Assembly: GCF_020194175.1 (NCBI RefSeq)
Contig: NZ_JADYVX010000003.1
Location: 310,001 to 374,000 of the forward strand
Direction of reading: 5' to 3'
Source of the DNA: Bradyrhizobium sp. BRP22
GTDB taxonomy: Bacteria; Pseudomonadota; Alphaproteobacteria; Rhizobiales; Xanthobacteraceae
Length of the DNA stretch: 64,000 nt
Each line of letters opens with the position of its first letter. Position 1 is the stretch's first letter. The translations under genes and the position numbers were made by a program. Under the pieces are notes generated by a model that saw only the letters and a program-made list of their open reading frames with translations, had not been told where the DNA came from and ran no database searches. This document shows, piece by piece, positions 16,984 through 25,773 of the stretch.

Positions 16984-17814
16984 ATGACCAATCAAGTCGG
17001 CGCAGACCACGCGGAAGATTGGATGGCCGACGGGCCGGTCTTGCTGAACTATAGCAAGCATGTCGCGACCCTGACGCTCAACCGTCCCGAAGCTTCCAAC
17101 GGCATGAACATCGCCCTGATGCGCGCACTGCATGAAGCGGTGATGCGCTGCCACGCCGATCCGCGGGTCCGGGTGGTTCATCTGCGCGGCAACGGGCCGA
17201 ACTTCTGCGCCGGTGGCGACGTTCGCGAGTTTGCTTCCAAGGGCGAGCAGCTCGGTGACTTCCTGCGCGAGGTCACCGCCTACCTGCAGATGGCGGTCGG
17301 CGCCTTGATCCGCCTGAACAGCATCGTCGTCACCGAGGTGCATGGATATGCCGCCGGCGGCGGCGGGCTTGGTCTTGTGTGCGCCTCCGACATCGTGATC
17401 GCCGGCAAGTCCGCGAAATTCCTTTCCGGCGCCACGCGCGTCGGCATGGCGCCGGACGGCGGTGCCTCGGTCATCCTGCCGCGGCTGATCGGCTTCCGCC
17501 GCGCCGCCGATTTGGTGATCTCCAATCGGGTGCTCGCGGCCGAAGAAGCGTTGTCGGTCGGTCTGATCACGCGACTGTCACAGGATGACGAGCTCGCTGC
17601 CGAGGCGCGTACGCTGGCGTTGAGCTATGCGAAGGGCGCACCAAAGGCGATGGCCGCGGCCAAGCGACTGCTTTGGACTGGGCTTGGCATTGGCGTCGAA
17701 TCCTGCCTGCCGGAAGAGGCACGAACGGTCGCGGAACTGTCGGCGACTGCGGACGCGCGCGAAGGGCTTGCCGCCGTGCTGGACAAGCGCGCGCCGGTCT
17801 TCACCGGGCGCTGA
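16984..17814 (+). CDS. Enoyl-CoA hydratase/isomerase family protein
   Basis: A 276-residue crotonase-fold protein. Oxyanion-hole segments are NGPNFCAGGDVREFAS and HGYAAGGGGLGLVCASDIVI. The usual first catalytic Glu position reads TRVGMAPDGGASVILPRLIG, with Asp in PDGG as in PaaG-type and isomerase-like members rather than classic Glu, so isomerisation, hydration or ring-CoA hydrolysis are all possible. It implies CoA-thioester intermediates and fits the CoA ligase and IOR of the same locus. Twelve bp downstream of the beta-subunit stop. Confidence 0.88.
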   Translation: MTNQVGADHAEDWMADGPVLLNYSKHVATLTLNRPEASNGMNIALMRALHEAVMRCHADPRVRVVHLRGNGPNFCAGGDVREFASKGEQLGDFLREVTAYLQMAVGALIRLNSIVVTEVHGYAAGGGGLGLVCASDIVIAGKSAKFLSGATRVGMAPDGGASVILPRLIGFRRAADLVISNRVLAAEEALSVGLITRLSQDDELAAEARTLALSYAKGAPKAMAAAKRLLWTGLGIGVESCLPEEARTVAELSATADAREGLAAVLDKRAPVFTGR

Positions 17815-17816
17815 GC

Positions 17817-18548
17817 ATGGCGAGCGCAAGCCGCGCGTTGATAACCGGAGGCGCCAAAGGCATCGGCGCCGCGGTTTGCCGCCAGCTTGCGCGCGATGGC
17901 ATGATCGTCGCCTTCTGCGACCGCGACGCCCCCAGCGGCAGGATTTTGGCAGACGAGATCGGAGCCAATTTCGCACCTATCGATGTTACCGACGATCAGG
18001 CGGTGGCTTCCTGGCTCGAGGCGGCGGGTCCCTTCGACGTGCTTGTGAACAATGCCGGCGTTGATCAGCATGCCTTCTTCACTGATACCAATCGCGCAGA
18101 CTGGCGCCGGCTACTGGCCGTTAATCTCGAGGCCACCTTCTCCTTCACGCATGGCGTGTTGCCGCACATGCAGAAGCGCGGCTATGGCCGCATCGTCAAC
18201 ATAGCCTCCGAGGCCGGCCGGCTCGGTTCGAAAGGAGGGGCGGTCTATGCGGCTGCGAAGGCTGGCGTGCTTGGCTTTACCAGGTCGATAGCGCGAGAGA
18301 ACGCGCGATTCGGCGTTACCGCCAATGCCGTGCTGCCCGGCCCGATTTGCACGCCGATGGTCGAGAAGGCGATCGAGGAGTTTGGTGAGAAGGTGCGCAT
18401 GGACCTCGAAAATCTCACGCTGCTCCGGCGTCTCGGCACGCCCGAAGAGGTCGCCGCCGTGGTCGGCTTTCTGGCGTCACCGGCCGCGTCCTTTGTCACC
18501 GGCGAGGCGATCGGTGTCTCGGGGGGTATGGGATGCGGCGCAGCTTGA
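17817..18548 (+). CDS. Short-chain dehydrogenase/reductase
   Basis: A 243-residue classical SDR with TGGAKGIG (nucleotide binding), NNAG, and the catalytic Ser-Tyr-Lys in NIASEAGRLGSKGGAVYAAAK. The C-terminus ends EAIGVSGGMGCG, typical of 3-oxoacyl-ACP reductase/FabG-like members. Probably oxidises a cis-diol or hydroxyacyl-CoA made by the upstream enzymes. It starts two bases after the hydratase stop, so it is co-transcribed. Its last 72 bp overlap the antisense 3' end of the hydrolase gene. Confidence 0.9.
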   Translation: MASASRALITGGAKGIGAAVCRQLARDGMIVAFCDRDAPSGRILADEIGANFAPIDVTDDQAVASWLEAAGPFDVLVNNAGVDQHAFFTDTNRADWRRLLAVNLEATFSFTHGVLPHMQKRGYGRIVNIASEAGRLGSKGGAVYAAAKAGVLGFTRSIARENARFGVTANAVLPGPICTPMVEKAIEEFGEKVRMDLENLTLLRRLGTPEEVAAVVGFLASPAASFVTGEAIGVSGGMGCGAA

Positions 18549-19472
18549 TCGGAATCCTTCCTGCACCTCGATCGTGCCCGGCACACGCTCCATGATGAAC
18601 TTACCCAGCTCGATCAGTGATTCTCTACTTTCGGGGAGATCGCTGAACATCTGGAAATGGTGGAACATGCCTTTCCAGACCTGAACCCGCACATCGACGC
18701 CATGTCGCCGCGCGCGGCCCGCGAGAAGGAAAGAATCATCGAGCGTTATGTCGTCGTCCCCTGCGTGAATCAGGATGGGTGGCAACCTCGACAAGTCCGC
18801 TTCCACCGGCGAGGCGATGGATGCCGTGGCGATTTGATTGCGGCCAAGATAGGTGCGCGCCATTGCAGCGAGCTGTTCAGGTTTCGAGAAAATGTCCACT
18901 GCCGCGCGGCTGTCGTAGCTTGCACCGCGCATCGTAAGGTCGAGCCAAGGTGAAATCAGCGCGGCACAGGCCGGCAGCGCAAGTTGCTCATCGCGGGCGC
19001 GAAGCGCGACCTGAATTGCAAGCGCTGCGCCCGCCGAGTCGCCGGCAAGCGCAATGCGAGAGGCAGGGAGTGCCTGCTCGAGCAGCCAGCGATAGGCAGC
19101 AAACGCATCTTCAGTCGCCGCCGGGTATTTGTGCTCGGGCGCAAGCCTGTACTCGATCGCGAGGACGCGTGATCTGGCGGCATCGGCGAGGCGTCGCATC
19201 AAGCCGAGGTGAGAGCGGATCGATCCCACCTGGAAGCCGCCGCCGTGACAGAACAGGATGGTTCGCCCGTTCGCGCCGACTGGTGGTTCGATCCAGGCGG
19301 CACGCATAGTTCCAATGGAGAACGTGTCGAAATCACACGGTTCGTCACCGGCAAACAGCGCATCAAAACTCGCGCGAATTTCGGCAAGGGACGTGGCTCG
19401 CGCCCATGAGCCGGTCGCCGTGGCAATGCGCCGTTTGATGCTGGCGAGCTCGCCTTCGGTGTCGTGCACCAA
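18477..19472 (-). CDS. Alpha/beta hydrolase, hormone-sensitive lipase family
   Basis: A 331-residue cytosolic esterase/lactonase. Seen: HGGGF oxyanion motif (CHGGGFQVGS), nucleophile elbow GDSAGAALA, and downstream acid and base regions (HAGDDDITLDD; MFHHFQMF). No signal peptide. It lies 73 bp downstream of tetR on the same strand and is probably co-transcribed with it. It could hydrolyse an ester, lactone or amide intermediate of the aromatic pathway. The 3' end runs 72 bp into the SDR gene on the other strand. Confidence 0.86.
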   Translation of the reverse strand: MVHDTEGELASIKRRIATATGSWARATSLAEIRASFDALFAGDEPCDFDTFSIGTMRAAWIEPPVGANGRTILFCHGGGFQVGSIRSHLGLMRRLADAARSRVLAIEYRLAPEHKYPAATEDAFAAYRWLLEQALPASRIALAGDSAGAALAIQVALRARDEQLALPACAALISPWLDLTMRGASYDSRAAVDIFSKPEQLAAMARTYLGRNQIATASIASPVEADLSRLPPILIHAGDDDITLDDSFLLAGRARRHGVDVRVQVWKGMFHHFQMFSDLPESRESLIELGKFIMERVPGTIEVQEGFRSSCAASHTPRDTDRLAGDKGRGR

Positions 19473-19545
19473 TCACCCCTAGTTGTGTCTCAATCCGTTG
19501 CAAAACGATCGCTCGACCAAGGCGGTGAGCGGGACATGGAGCGGA

Positions 19546-20148
19546 TCAGAAGACCTTCGACTTGACGTAGCCGTCGAGAAAGAGACTTACCGCGCGATCG
19601 GCAAGTTCCGTCGGCAGTACGCGCCCGTCCGGCCGGAACCAGGTATAAGTCCAATTGATCATGCCGAAGAACAGCATGGAATCGATATGGGCGCTGGAGG
19701 TGTCCTTGGCACGGTCGGGGCGGATTTTCGCGAGAACATCGGCGACGATCTGGATGAGCTGGCGCTGCTTCTTGATCACGTCCTTGCGGACATTGGCCGG
19801 GAGAAATTCCAGGCAGGTCAACATCACCGCGTGCTTGTCGCGCGAGACGGCATAGATCTCCATAAAGAAACGGATCAGCCGGCGAAAACGCGCCACGTCG
19901 TCCTCGCGTGCGGCCAGGATGTCGCTGCATCCGGCGAGCAGCTTGTCGACGTGCTCGGTCAGCATGAAGACGAGGATCGCATCCTTGGACTCGAAATAAT
20001 GGTAGAGCCGCGATTTCGAGCAGTTGCAGGCCGCGGCGATATCGCTGATGGAGGTGGCGGCATATCCGCGATGAGCGAACAGCGAGGCGGCCTGCTTGAC
20101 GATGGATTCCTGTATGTTGTCGTAGTCCGGCGAGCGGGGTCTCGTCAC
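19546..20148 (-). CDS. TetR family transcriptional repressor of the aromatic locus
   Basis: A 200-residue TetR protein; the HTH lies at about residues 10-58: ASLFAHRGYAATSISDIAAA followed by CNCSKSRLYHYFESKD. The ligand domain resembles the TetR_C regulators of acyl-CoA and aromatic pathways (EFLPANVRKDVIKKQRQLIQ). The frame extends to 20217, but a start there would place operator and promoter inside the gene; GTG at 20148 with AGGACA upstream puts the operator 15 bp before it. This predicts autorepression and control of the Rieske, ligase and transporter transcripts. The inducer is probably a pathway CoA thioester or substrate. Confidence 0.87.
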   Translation of the reverse strand: MTRPRSPDYDNIQESIVKQAASLFAHRGYAATSISDIAAACNCSKSRLYHYFESKDAILVFMLTEHVDKLLAGCSDILAAREDDVARFRRLIRFFMEIYAVSRDKHAVMLTCLEFLPANVRKDVIKKQRQLIQIVADVLAKIRPDRAKDTSSAHIDSMLFFGMINWTYTWFRPDGRVLPTELADRAVSLFLDGYVKSKVF

Positions 20149-20163
20149 AGCTGTCCTGTATGA

Positions 20164-20183
20164 TCGTTCGAACGGTCGGACTA
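20164..20183. promoter_or_regulatory. TetR operator, site 2 (tetR promoter)
   Basis: TCGTTCGAACGGTCGGACTA on the plus strand, 17 of 20 identical to site 1. It touches the -10 hexamer of the tetR promoter. Confidence 0.72.
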
Positions 20184-20210
20184 TATAGACCCGCCCTCGA
20201 CCCGTGGCAA
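20182..20210 (-). promoter_or_regulatory. Candidate tetR-hydrolase promoter
   Basis: Read on the minus strand: TTGCCA, 17-bp spacer, TATATA. The operator overlaps the downstream edge, the same geometry as at the Rieske promoter. Confidence 0.55.
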
Positions 20211-20220
20211 ATCGCATCGG

Positions 20221-21561
20221 TCACGCAGATGGCGCCCCCTCGCTCGCCTCCGCGCGATGCAGCACGCGCGTTGCCTTGGCCTCGTAGCGGGGCAGGGTGC
20301 CTTCCGAAAAGCATTCCACGACCGCATTGAAGCCGAGGCGGGCGCGGATTTCGCGGCGAACTTCCGCCACCACGTCCTCCCTGGGACGGTTCGCGCGCGC
20401 ATCGGCTTCGATGGCGACGCACATCGAGCCGATGGTGGTCTTGTGCTTGTCGACGTAGATTTGCCAGGCCTCCTTCACAGTGCCCGGCGTCGCCGCGACA
20501 ATATCCTCGATCTGCGAAGGGAAGACGATGACCCCCCTCACCTTGATCATGTCGTCGGTGCGGCCGATGATGCGTCCGATCTTGCGCATGCCGCGGCGCC
20601 CCGATCTGCAGTCGAAAGGATGCGCCGAGAGGCGGACGAGGTCGCGTGTCCGCCAGCGCACCACCGGCGAGGCCTCGCGGGCGAGCGTCGTGATCACGAT
20701 CTCGCCGACTTCGCCCGGCGCGACGGGTTTCAGGGTTGCCGGATCGAGGATCTCGGTGATGATGGTATCTTCGTTGACGAGCTGCAGCTCGTCATCGGCA
20801 TGGGTGAACGGAGTCGAGATCGCCAGCACCGGGCCGCCCGCTTCGGTCGTGCCATAAATGTTATGGCTGACAAAGCCGTCCGGCATCTCCGCCTCGAGCT
20901 GGTTGCGGAATTCGGTCGAAACCGACTGGCCGCCGAGAATGGCGAGCTTGATCGACCACTCCCTCCTCGGATTGATGCCGACCTGCCTGGCAATCGTGAT
21001 CAGCGACATCAGCCAGAGCGGCGACATCGAGGCGACGTCGTAGCAGTGGTCGCGCAGCCATTTCACCACCAGCTCGCCGCGGCCGGGGCCGATCGGGAAG
21101 CTCGTGCAGTCAAGCGCGGCGAACCCGACGTCGAGCGCCGGCCCGCCGATCCATAGCCCATAGCCGTAGCCCTGATATGCGCGCTGGCCGCGCTGCACGC
21201 CCGCAGCCGACAGGATGCGAGCCATCTGGTAGGGCAGCAGCCGGCCGTAGTCGTTCTCGGTCATGCCGAACAGGACGGGTAATCCGGTGGTGCCTGATGT
21301 CGCCATGAAGCGCCGCACCGAAGGCATGGCGGCGGTGAGGAAAGGAAACGGATAGCGTCCGTGCAGCGCGCTCTTGTCGAGGAACGGCGCGTGCGCAAGT
21401 CCATCCTTGGCCGCGAGATCCGATGGCTTCATTCCGGCCGCGGCGAAATGCGTCATCCAGTCGGGCTGTCCCTCGAGCCGTGCAGCCAGCTCGGACAATC
21501 GTTTGCGTTGCAGGGCCTGGATCGCTGGGTAGTCGAGGCTCTCGATCTCAGAGTGAATCAT
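20221..21561 (-). CDS. Phenylacetate-CoA ligase-like AMP-forming enzyme
   Basis: A 446-residue member of the PaaK branch of the adenylate-forming enzymes. Seen: FMATSGTTGLPV (residues 86-97, phosphate loop), IYGTTEAGGPV, VRWRTRDLVRL and GRTDDMIKVRGVIVFPSQIE (C-terminal domain hinge). It forms an acyl-CoA from an aromatic acid, ATP and CoA in the cytosol. ATG at 21561 has GGGAGGAACCGAC upstream; longer frames would overlap the operator. Divergent from the ABC importer with operator 3 between them, so activation and import are probably induced together. The acid could be phenylacetate-, indoleacetate- or benzoate-like. Confidence 0.88.
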   Translation of the reverse strand: MIHSEIESLDYPAIQALQRKRLSELAARLEGQPDWMTHFAAAGMKPSDLAAKDGLAHAPFLDKSALHGRYPFPFLTAAMPSVRRFMATSGTTGLPVLFGMTENDYGRLLPYQMARILSAAGVQRGQRAYQGYGYGLWIGGPALDVGFAALDCTSFPIGPGRGELVVKWLRDHCYDVASMSPLWLMSLITIARQVGINPRREWSIKLAILGGQSVSTEFRNQLEAEMPDGFVSHNIYGTTEAGGPVLAISTPFTHADDELQLVNEDTIITEILDPATLKPVAPGEVGEIVITTLAREASPVVRWRTRDLVRLSAHPFDCRSGRRGMRKIGRIIGRTDDMIKVRGVIVFPSQIEDIVAATPGTVKEAWQIYVDKHKTTIGSMCVAIEADARANRPREDVVAEVRREIRARLGFNAVVECFSEGTLPRYEAKATRVLHRAEASEGAPSA

Positions 21562-21639
21562 GTCGGTTCCTCCCATGGTGACGCACGCATGGCCCGGGTC
21601 GGCCTTCGGAATGCGTCGCATCTTCATTTTTCTCTTTCT

Positions 21640-21659
21640 TAGTCCGAACGTTTGGTCTA
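21640..21659. promoter_or_regulatory. TetR operator, site 3 (ligase/importer divergent region)
   Basis: TAGTCCGAACGTTTGGTCTA, 17 of 20 identical to site 1, in the 204-bp gap between the divergent ligase and substrate-binding-protein genes. Confidence 0.72.
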
Positions 21660-21765
21660 AGTAAAGAGCCATGAGCGCCCGAAGAAGGCGGATCGGCTGA
21701 TCACGAATTTGTCTGCGCCGGTCGTAAAAGCCGGCGGAGGGAAACCGTCGGCGGGAGGAGGATTC

Positions 21766-22908
21766 ATGAAGAAACAGCTCATCACCTTGATGGCCGCGTT
21801 GGCGCTGGCTACCTCGGCACGTGCGGAAGTCCGAATCGGCGTAATCGTCTCGGCCACCGGGCCGGCGGCATCCGTCGGCGTCACTCAGCAGCGCACCGTG
21901 CCGGTCCTGCCGCAGAAGCTTGGCGGGCAGGACGTCCGCTACATCCTGCTCGATGATGCCTCCGACACGTCGGCCACGGTGACCGGTGCGCGCAAACTGA
22001 TCACGGAGGAAAAGGTCGACGCCATCGTCGGTCCAAGCCTCACGCCCAATTCCCTGGCCTTGCTCGATTTCGTCGCCGAGAGCAAAACGCCCATGATCAG
22101 CCTTGCAGGCTCGGCGTTGATCATCGATCCGCCGGTCGACAAGCGCCGCTGGGTGTTCAAGACGCCGCAGAGCGATGCGCAGATGGCCTCAATCGTGCTC
22201 GAGCACATGACGCGCAAGAACATCAAGAGCGTCGGCCTGATCGGCTTCAGCGACGCCTATGGCGAAGGCTGGATCAAGGTGATGACGGGCCTGCTCGAAG
22301 GCGCCGGCATCAAGGTCGTGGCATCCGAGCGCTATCAGCGCACCGACACCAGTGTGCTCGGCCAGATCCTCAAGATCACCTCGCAAAATCCCGACGCCAT
22401 CTTCATCGCGGCATCCGGCACGCCGGCGGCGCTGCCGCAGACCACCCTGGTCGAGCGCGGCTACAAGGGACTCGTCTATCAGACACACGGTGTCGCCAAC
22501 AACGATTTCCTCCGCGTCGGTGGCAAGGCGCTGGAGGGCACTTTCGTGCCGGCCGGTCCGGTGCTGGTTGCCGAGCAGTTGCCTGACAGCCACCCGGCGA
22601 AGGCGGCCGGCCTCGATTTCATCAAGCGCTATGAAGCGATTCCGGGCGCAGGCGCGCGCTCGACCTTTGCGGCCTATCTCTGGGACGCGCAGCTCATCCT
22701 CAACAAGGCGATCGCCGTCGCCTCCGATATCGCCAAGCCCGGCACGGAGGAATTTCGCGTAGCGCTGCGCGACGCCATCGAGAACGTCAAGGACGTCGCC
22801 GGGCCAAACGGCGTCTACAGCATGTCGCCAAAGGACCATCTCGGGCTCGACGAGCGCTCGCGCGTGATGACGCGGATCGTGGGCGGCGAATGGCGCCTGG
22901 TGCAATGA
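21766..22908 (+). CDS. ABC transporter substrate-binding protein (Liv/type I periplasmic)
   Basis: A 380-residue periplasmic binding protein with signal peptide MKKQLITLMAALALATSARA and then the two-lobe Leu/Ile/Val-binding fold (EVRIGVIVSATGPAASVG, IVGPSLTPNSLALLDFV, ASGTPAALPQTTLVERGYKG). The start follows GGGAGGAGGATTC. In aromatic degradation loci such proteins usually deliver aromatic acids rather than amino acids. First gene of the importer operon and downstream of operator 3. Confidence 0.9.
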   Translation: MKKQLITLMAALALATSARAEVRIGVIVSATGPAASVGVTQQRTVPVLPQKLGGQDVRYILLDDASDTSATVTGARKLITEEKVDAIVGPSLTPNSLALLDFVAESKTPMISLAGSALIIDPPVDKRRWVFKTPQSDAQMASIVLEHMTRKNIKSVGLIGFSDAYGEGWIKVMTGLLEGAGIKVVASERYQRTDTSVLGQILKITSQNPDAIFIAASGTPAALPQTTLVERGYKGLVYQTHGVANNDFLRVGGKALEGTFVPAGPVLVAEQLPDSHPAKAAGLDFIKRYEAIPGAGARSTFAAYLWDAQLILNKAIAVASDIAKPGTEEFRVALRDAIENVKDVAGPNGVYSMSPKDHLGLDERSRVMTRIVGGEWRLVQ

Positions 22909-22963
22909 TGCCGCTTGCGGGACCGACGCGCCTCGCACACCTCCGAGAATCGGGTGAGGCGGC

Positions 22964-24004
22964 ATGAATACTGATGTTGCGATGATCCTGCTGCAGGACG
23001 GACTGGTCAGCGGCGCGATCTATATTCTGCTGGCGACCGCGCTGGTGCTGGTGTTCTCGGTCACCCGCGTGATATTCGTGCCGCAAGGCGATCTGGTTGC
23101 GTTTACGGCGCTCACCTTATCCGCCTTCGAGGCCGGTGAGCGGCCCGGCACGATATGGATAGTGACCTTCGCCGCGGGGATCGCCGTGTCGCTTGAGATG
23201 GTCGAGGCCGCACGGTGGCGGGATCGCGCCCGCGCCCTGCAGTCCCTGTTGCGATTCGGGCTCGTGCCGGCCGTCGTCATCCTCGCCGCGCTGTTCCTGG
23301 TGCCGAAGACCGCGCCCCTGGTCTGGAAGATGGCGGTGAGCGCGGGTCTGATCACCTGCCTCGGGCCGCTGATCTACCGGATCGTGTTCCAACCGATGGC
23401 CGCGGCCTCGCCGCTCGTGCTGCTGATCGCCGCGATTGCGGCGCATCTCGGGTTGAACAGTATCGGGCTGCATGCTTTCGGTCCTGAGGGCGTGCGCACG
23501 GAAGGCTTTTCCGGTGCGCCACTCGCTCTGTTCGGGATGATCGTGACGCCGCAGGCGGCCGGCGTGCTCGCCAGCAGCGTCGTGGTCGTGGCCGCGCTCT
23601 ATCTCTTCTTCCGCTTCCCGCTGCGCGGCCGCGCGCTGCTCGCGGCGGCCCATAACCGGCGGGGTGCGGAGATCGTCGGCATCAGCACGGTCGCGGCGGG
23701 CCGGACCGTGTTCGTGCTGGCCGGCCTTGCCGCCGCCATCTCCGGCCTTTTGATCGGGCCGACGACGACGCTGTACTATGACTCCGGCTTCATCCTCGGC
23801 CTGAAGGGCTTTGTCGGCGCGATCGTCGGCGGCATGGCGGTCTATCCGCTCGCCGCCGCTGGCGCGCTGCTGGTCGGCACGGTCGAATCCTTCGCCTCGT
23901 TCTGGGCGAGTGCCTACCGTGACGTCGTCGTCTTCCTTCTCATCATTCCCGTGCTGTTCTGGCGCTCGGTCTCGGTGCTTGCGCCAGAGGATGGCCTCGA
24001 ATGA
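22964..24004 (+). CDS. ABC transporter permease, LivH type
   Basis: A 346-residue inner-membrane permease with about eight hydrophobic segments. The N-terminus has the LivH signature (LLQDGLVSGAIYILLATALV, then VTRVIFVPQGDLVAFTAL), and the cytosolic coupling loop is around HNRRGAEIVGISTVAAGRT. It overlaps the next gene by four bases (ATGA), so the two are translationally coupled. Partner of the substrate-binding protein and of the permease-ATPase fusion. Confidence 0.9.
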   Translation: MNTDVAMILLQDGLVSGAIYILLATALVLVFSVTRVIFVPQGDLVAFTALTLSAFEAGERPGTIWIVTFAAGIAVSLEMVEAARWRDRARALQSLLRFGLVPAVVILAALFLVPKTAPLVWKMAVSAGLITCLGPLIYRIVFQPMAAASPLVLLIAAIAAHLGLNSIGLHAFGPEGVRTEGFSGAPLALFGMIVTPQAAGVLASSVVVVAALYLFFRFPLRGRALLAAAHNRRGAEIVGISTVAAGRTVFVLAGLAAAISGLLIGPTTTLYYDSGFILGLKGFVGAIVGGMAVYPLAAAGALLVGTVESFASFWASAYRDVVVFLLIIPVLFWRSVSVLAPEDGLE

Positions 24005-25773
24005 CCCGTGCCTCGATCCGTTTCGCGCCCCTGATCGCGCTGGCGCTGGCCGCCCTATCGCCGCTGCTCTTGCCGACCTATCAGGTCGCGGTCATCACCT
24101 ATGTGATGATCGCCGCCGTCGCCTGTCTTGGCCTCGTGCTGATGACCGGCATCGCCGGCATGGTTTCGTTCGGCCAAGCCGCCTTTGTCGGGCTCGGCGC
24201 CTATGTATCGGGCTATCTGTCCTCCCAGCTCGGATGGCCGGCCTGGATCGGGCTTGCCTGCGCGGTGGTCGCCGCGACCTTTGCCGCCGGATTGATCGGC
24301 GCCATCACTGTGCGCATGAGCGGGCACTATCTGGCGCTGGCGACGCTGTGCTTCGGCATCAGCTTCTATTTCCTGGTCGGCAATTCCGAGATGCTCGGCC
24401 GCTTCAACGGCCTGACCGGGATTGCACCCGTCAGTATTGCGGGCTTGGAGCTAAGCAGCGAGCGGCAGACCTATTATCTCGTGCTCGTGATGCTGGTGCT
24501 GGTGATCGCCTGGTGCCGGCAGCTCTTGTCGTCGCGGACCGGGCGTGTTCTGCGCTCGCTTCGGACAGGGCCCGTCATCGCCGAGACCTTCGGCGCCAAT
24601 GCCCACCATTATCGCCTGATGGCGTTTGTTCTTGCGGCTGTCATCGGCGCCATCGCGGGCTGGCTCTACGCCCATGTGCAACGCTTCCTCAGCCCGACGC
24701 CGTTCGGGCTGACCGCCAGCATCGACTATCTTTTCATGACCGTGATCGGCGGCAGCGGCCAGTTGTGGGGCGCGCTGCTTGGCGCCGGCCTCGTGACGAT
24801 CATCAAGCACGAGCTGCAGGGTCTCCTCAAATTCGTGTTCGGTCCCACCACGCGGCTTGAGCTGCTGGTGTTCGCGGCGATCATGATCGTCGTGCTGCAG
24901 AAGGCGCGCAAAGGGCTCTGGCCGTTTCTGGAGCAGAGATTCGCGCCGCATATTGCTCCCGTGGCGGACATCGAGCCGGCTATGCTACCGTGCCGCTGCG
25001 CCAAGCCCGAACATGGCTTGACCGTACTCTCGGCAAGCCACCTGCGGCGAAGCTTCGGCGGCCTCGTGGCCGTCGACGACATCAGTTTCGACGTCAAGAG
25101 CGGCGAGATCCTCGGCATCCTCGGCCCGAACGGCGCCGGCAAGTCCACGCTGTTCAACCTGATCAGCGGCGTGCTCTCGCGCAGCAAGGGAGAGCTCAGC
25201 TTTCTCGGCAGCCCGCTGTCGAAAGTGAGCGCGCGAGACATGTGCCGGCGCGGGCTGTCGCGAACCTTTCAGCATGCCGCGCTGGTGCAGGACATGACGG
25301 TTTTGGAGAACGTTGCCATCGGAGCCACGCATCTCGGCCGGCGCGGTCTCTTCGCCAGTTCGCTTCGGCTCGATCGCGCCGAGGAGCGGCAATTGCTTGG
25401 ATGGTCGATGCATCTGCTCGATCGCGTCGGGCTCGCGGACAAAGCCTTCGAGCTCGCCGGCAATTTGTCGCTTGGCCATCAGCGCCTGGTGGAGATCGCC
25501 CGCGCGCTCGCGGCCGCTCCGGATCTGCTCCTGCTCGACGAGCCCGCTGCCGGGCTGCGGACGAACGAGAAGGCGGTCCTTTCGGATCTCCTGGTCGAGC
25601 TGCGCGCTGAAGGCCTCGCGATCGTGCTGGTCGAGCACGACATGGATTTCGTGTTCGGCCTGGCCAACCGCCTGATGGTGATGAATTTCGGCCGCCGCAT
25701 CGCCTTCGGCCGCCCGGAGGAGGTGCGGGCCGACACCGGCGTGCAGGAAGCCTATCTCGGAGTGGCGGCATGA
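24001..25773 (+). CDS. ABC transporter permease-ATPase fusion (LivM-LivG)
   Basis: A 590-residue fusion. Residues 1 to about 325 are a LivM permease (GIAGMVSFGQAAFVGLGAYV and further membrane helices). From about 339 a LivG ATPase: Walker A GPNGAGKST (about 376), signature LSLGHQ (about 489), Walker B LLLLDEPAAGL and the switch His in LVEHDMDF. In the E. coli system these are two proteins. The joining linker is Cys-containing (LPCRCAKPEHG). It forms the inner-membrane and cytosolic core of the importer with the genes on each side. Confidence 0.9.
   Translation: MTRASIRFAPLIALALAALSPLLLPTYQVAVITYVMIAAVACLGLVLMTGIAGMVSFGQAAFVGLGAYVSGYLSSQLGWPAWIGLACAVVAATFAAGLIGAITVRMSGHYLALATLCFGISFYFLVGNSEMLGRFNGLTGIAPVSIAGLELSSERQTYYLVLVMLVLVIAWCRQLLSSRTGRVLRSLRTGPVIAETFGANAHHYRLMAFVLAAVIGAIAGWLYAHVQRFLSPTPFGLTASIDYLFMTVIGGSGQLWGALLGAGLVTIIKHELQGLLKFVFGPTTRLELLVFAAIMIVVLQKARKGLWPFLEQRFAPHIAPVADIEPAMLPCRCAKPEHGLTVLSASHLRRSFGGLVAVDDISFDVKSGEILGILGPNGAGKSTLFNLISGVLSRSKGELSFLGSPLSKVSARDMCRRGLSRTFQHAALVQDMTVLENVAIGATHLGRRGLFASSLRLDRAEERQLLGWSMHLLDRVGLADKAFELAGNLSLGHQRLVEIARALAAAPDLLLLDEPAAGLRTNEKAVLSDLLVELRAEGLAIVLVEHDMDFVFGLANRLMVMNFGRRIAFGRPEEVRADTGVQEAYLGVAA

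Noticed and set aside
20149..20217. Longer N-terminus for TetR starting at 20217
   Set aside because: Would place promoter and operator inside the gene; GTG at 20148 has a good site.
21562..21672. Longer N-terminus for the PaaK-like ligase
   Set aside because: Would cover the operator; ATG at 21561 has a strong site and fits family N-termini.
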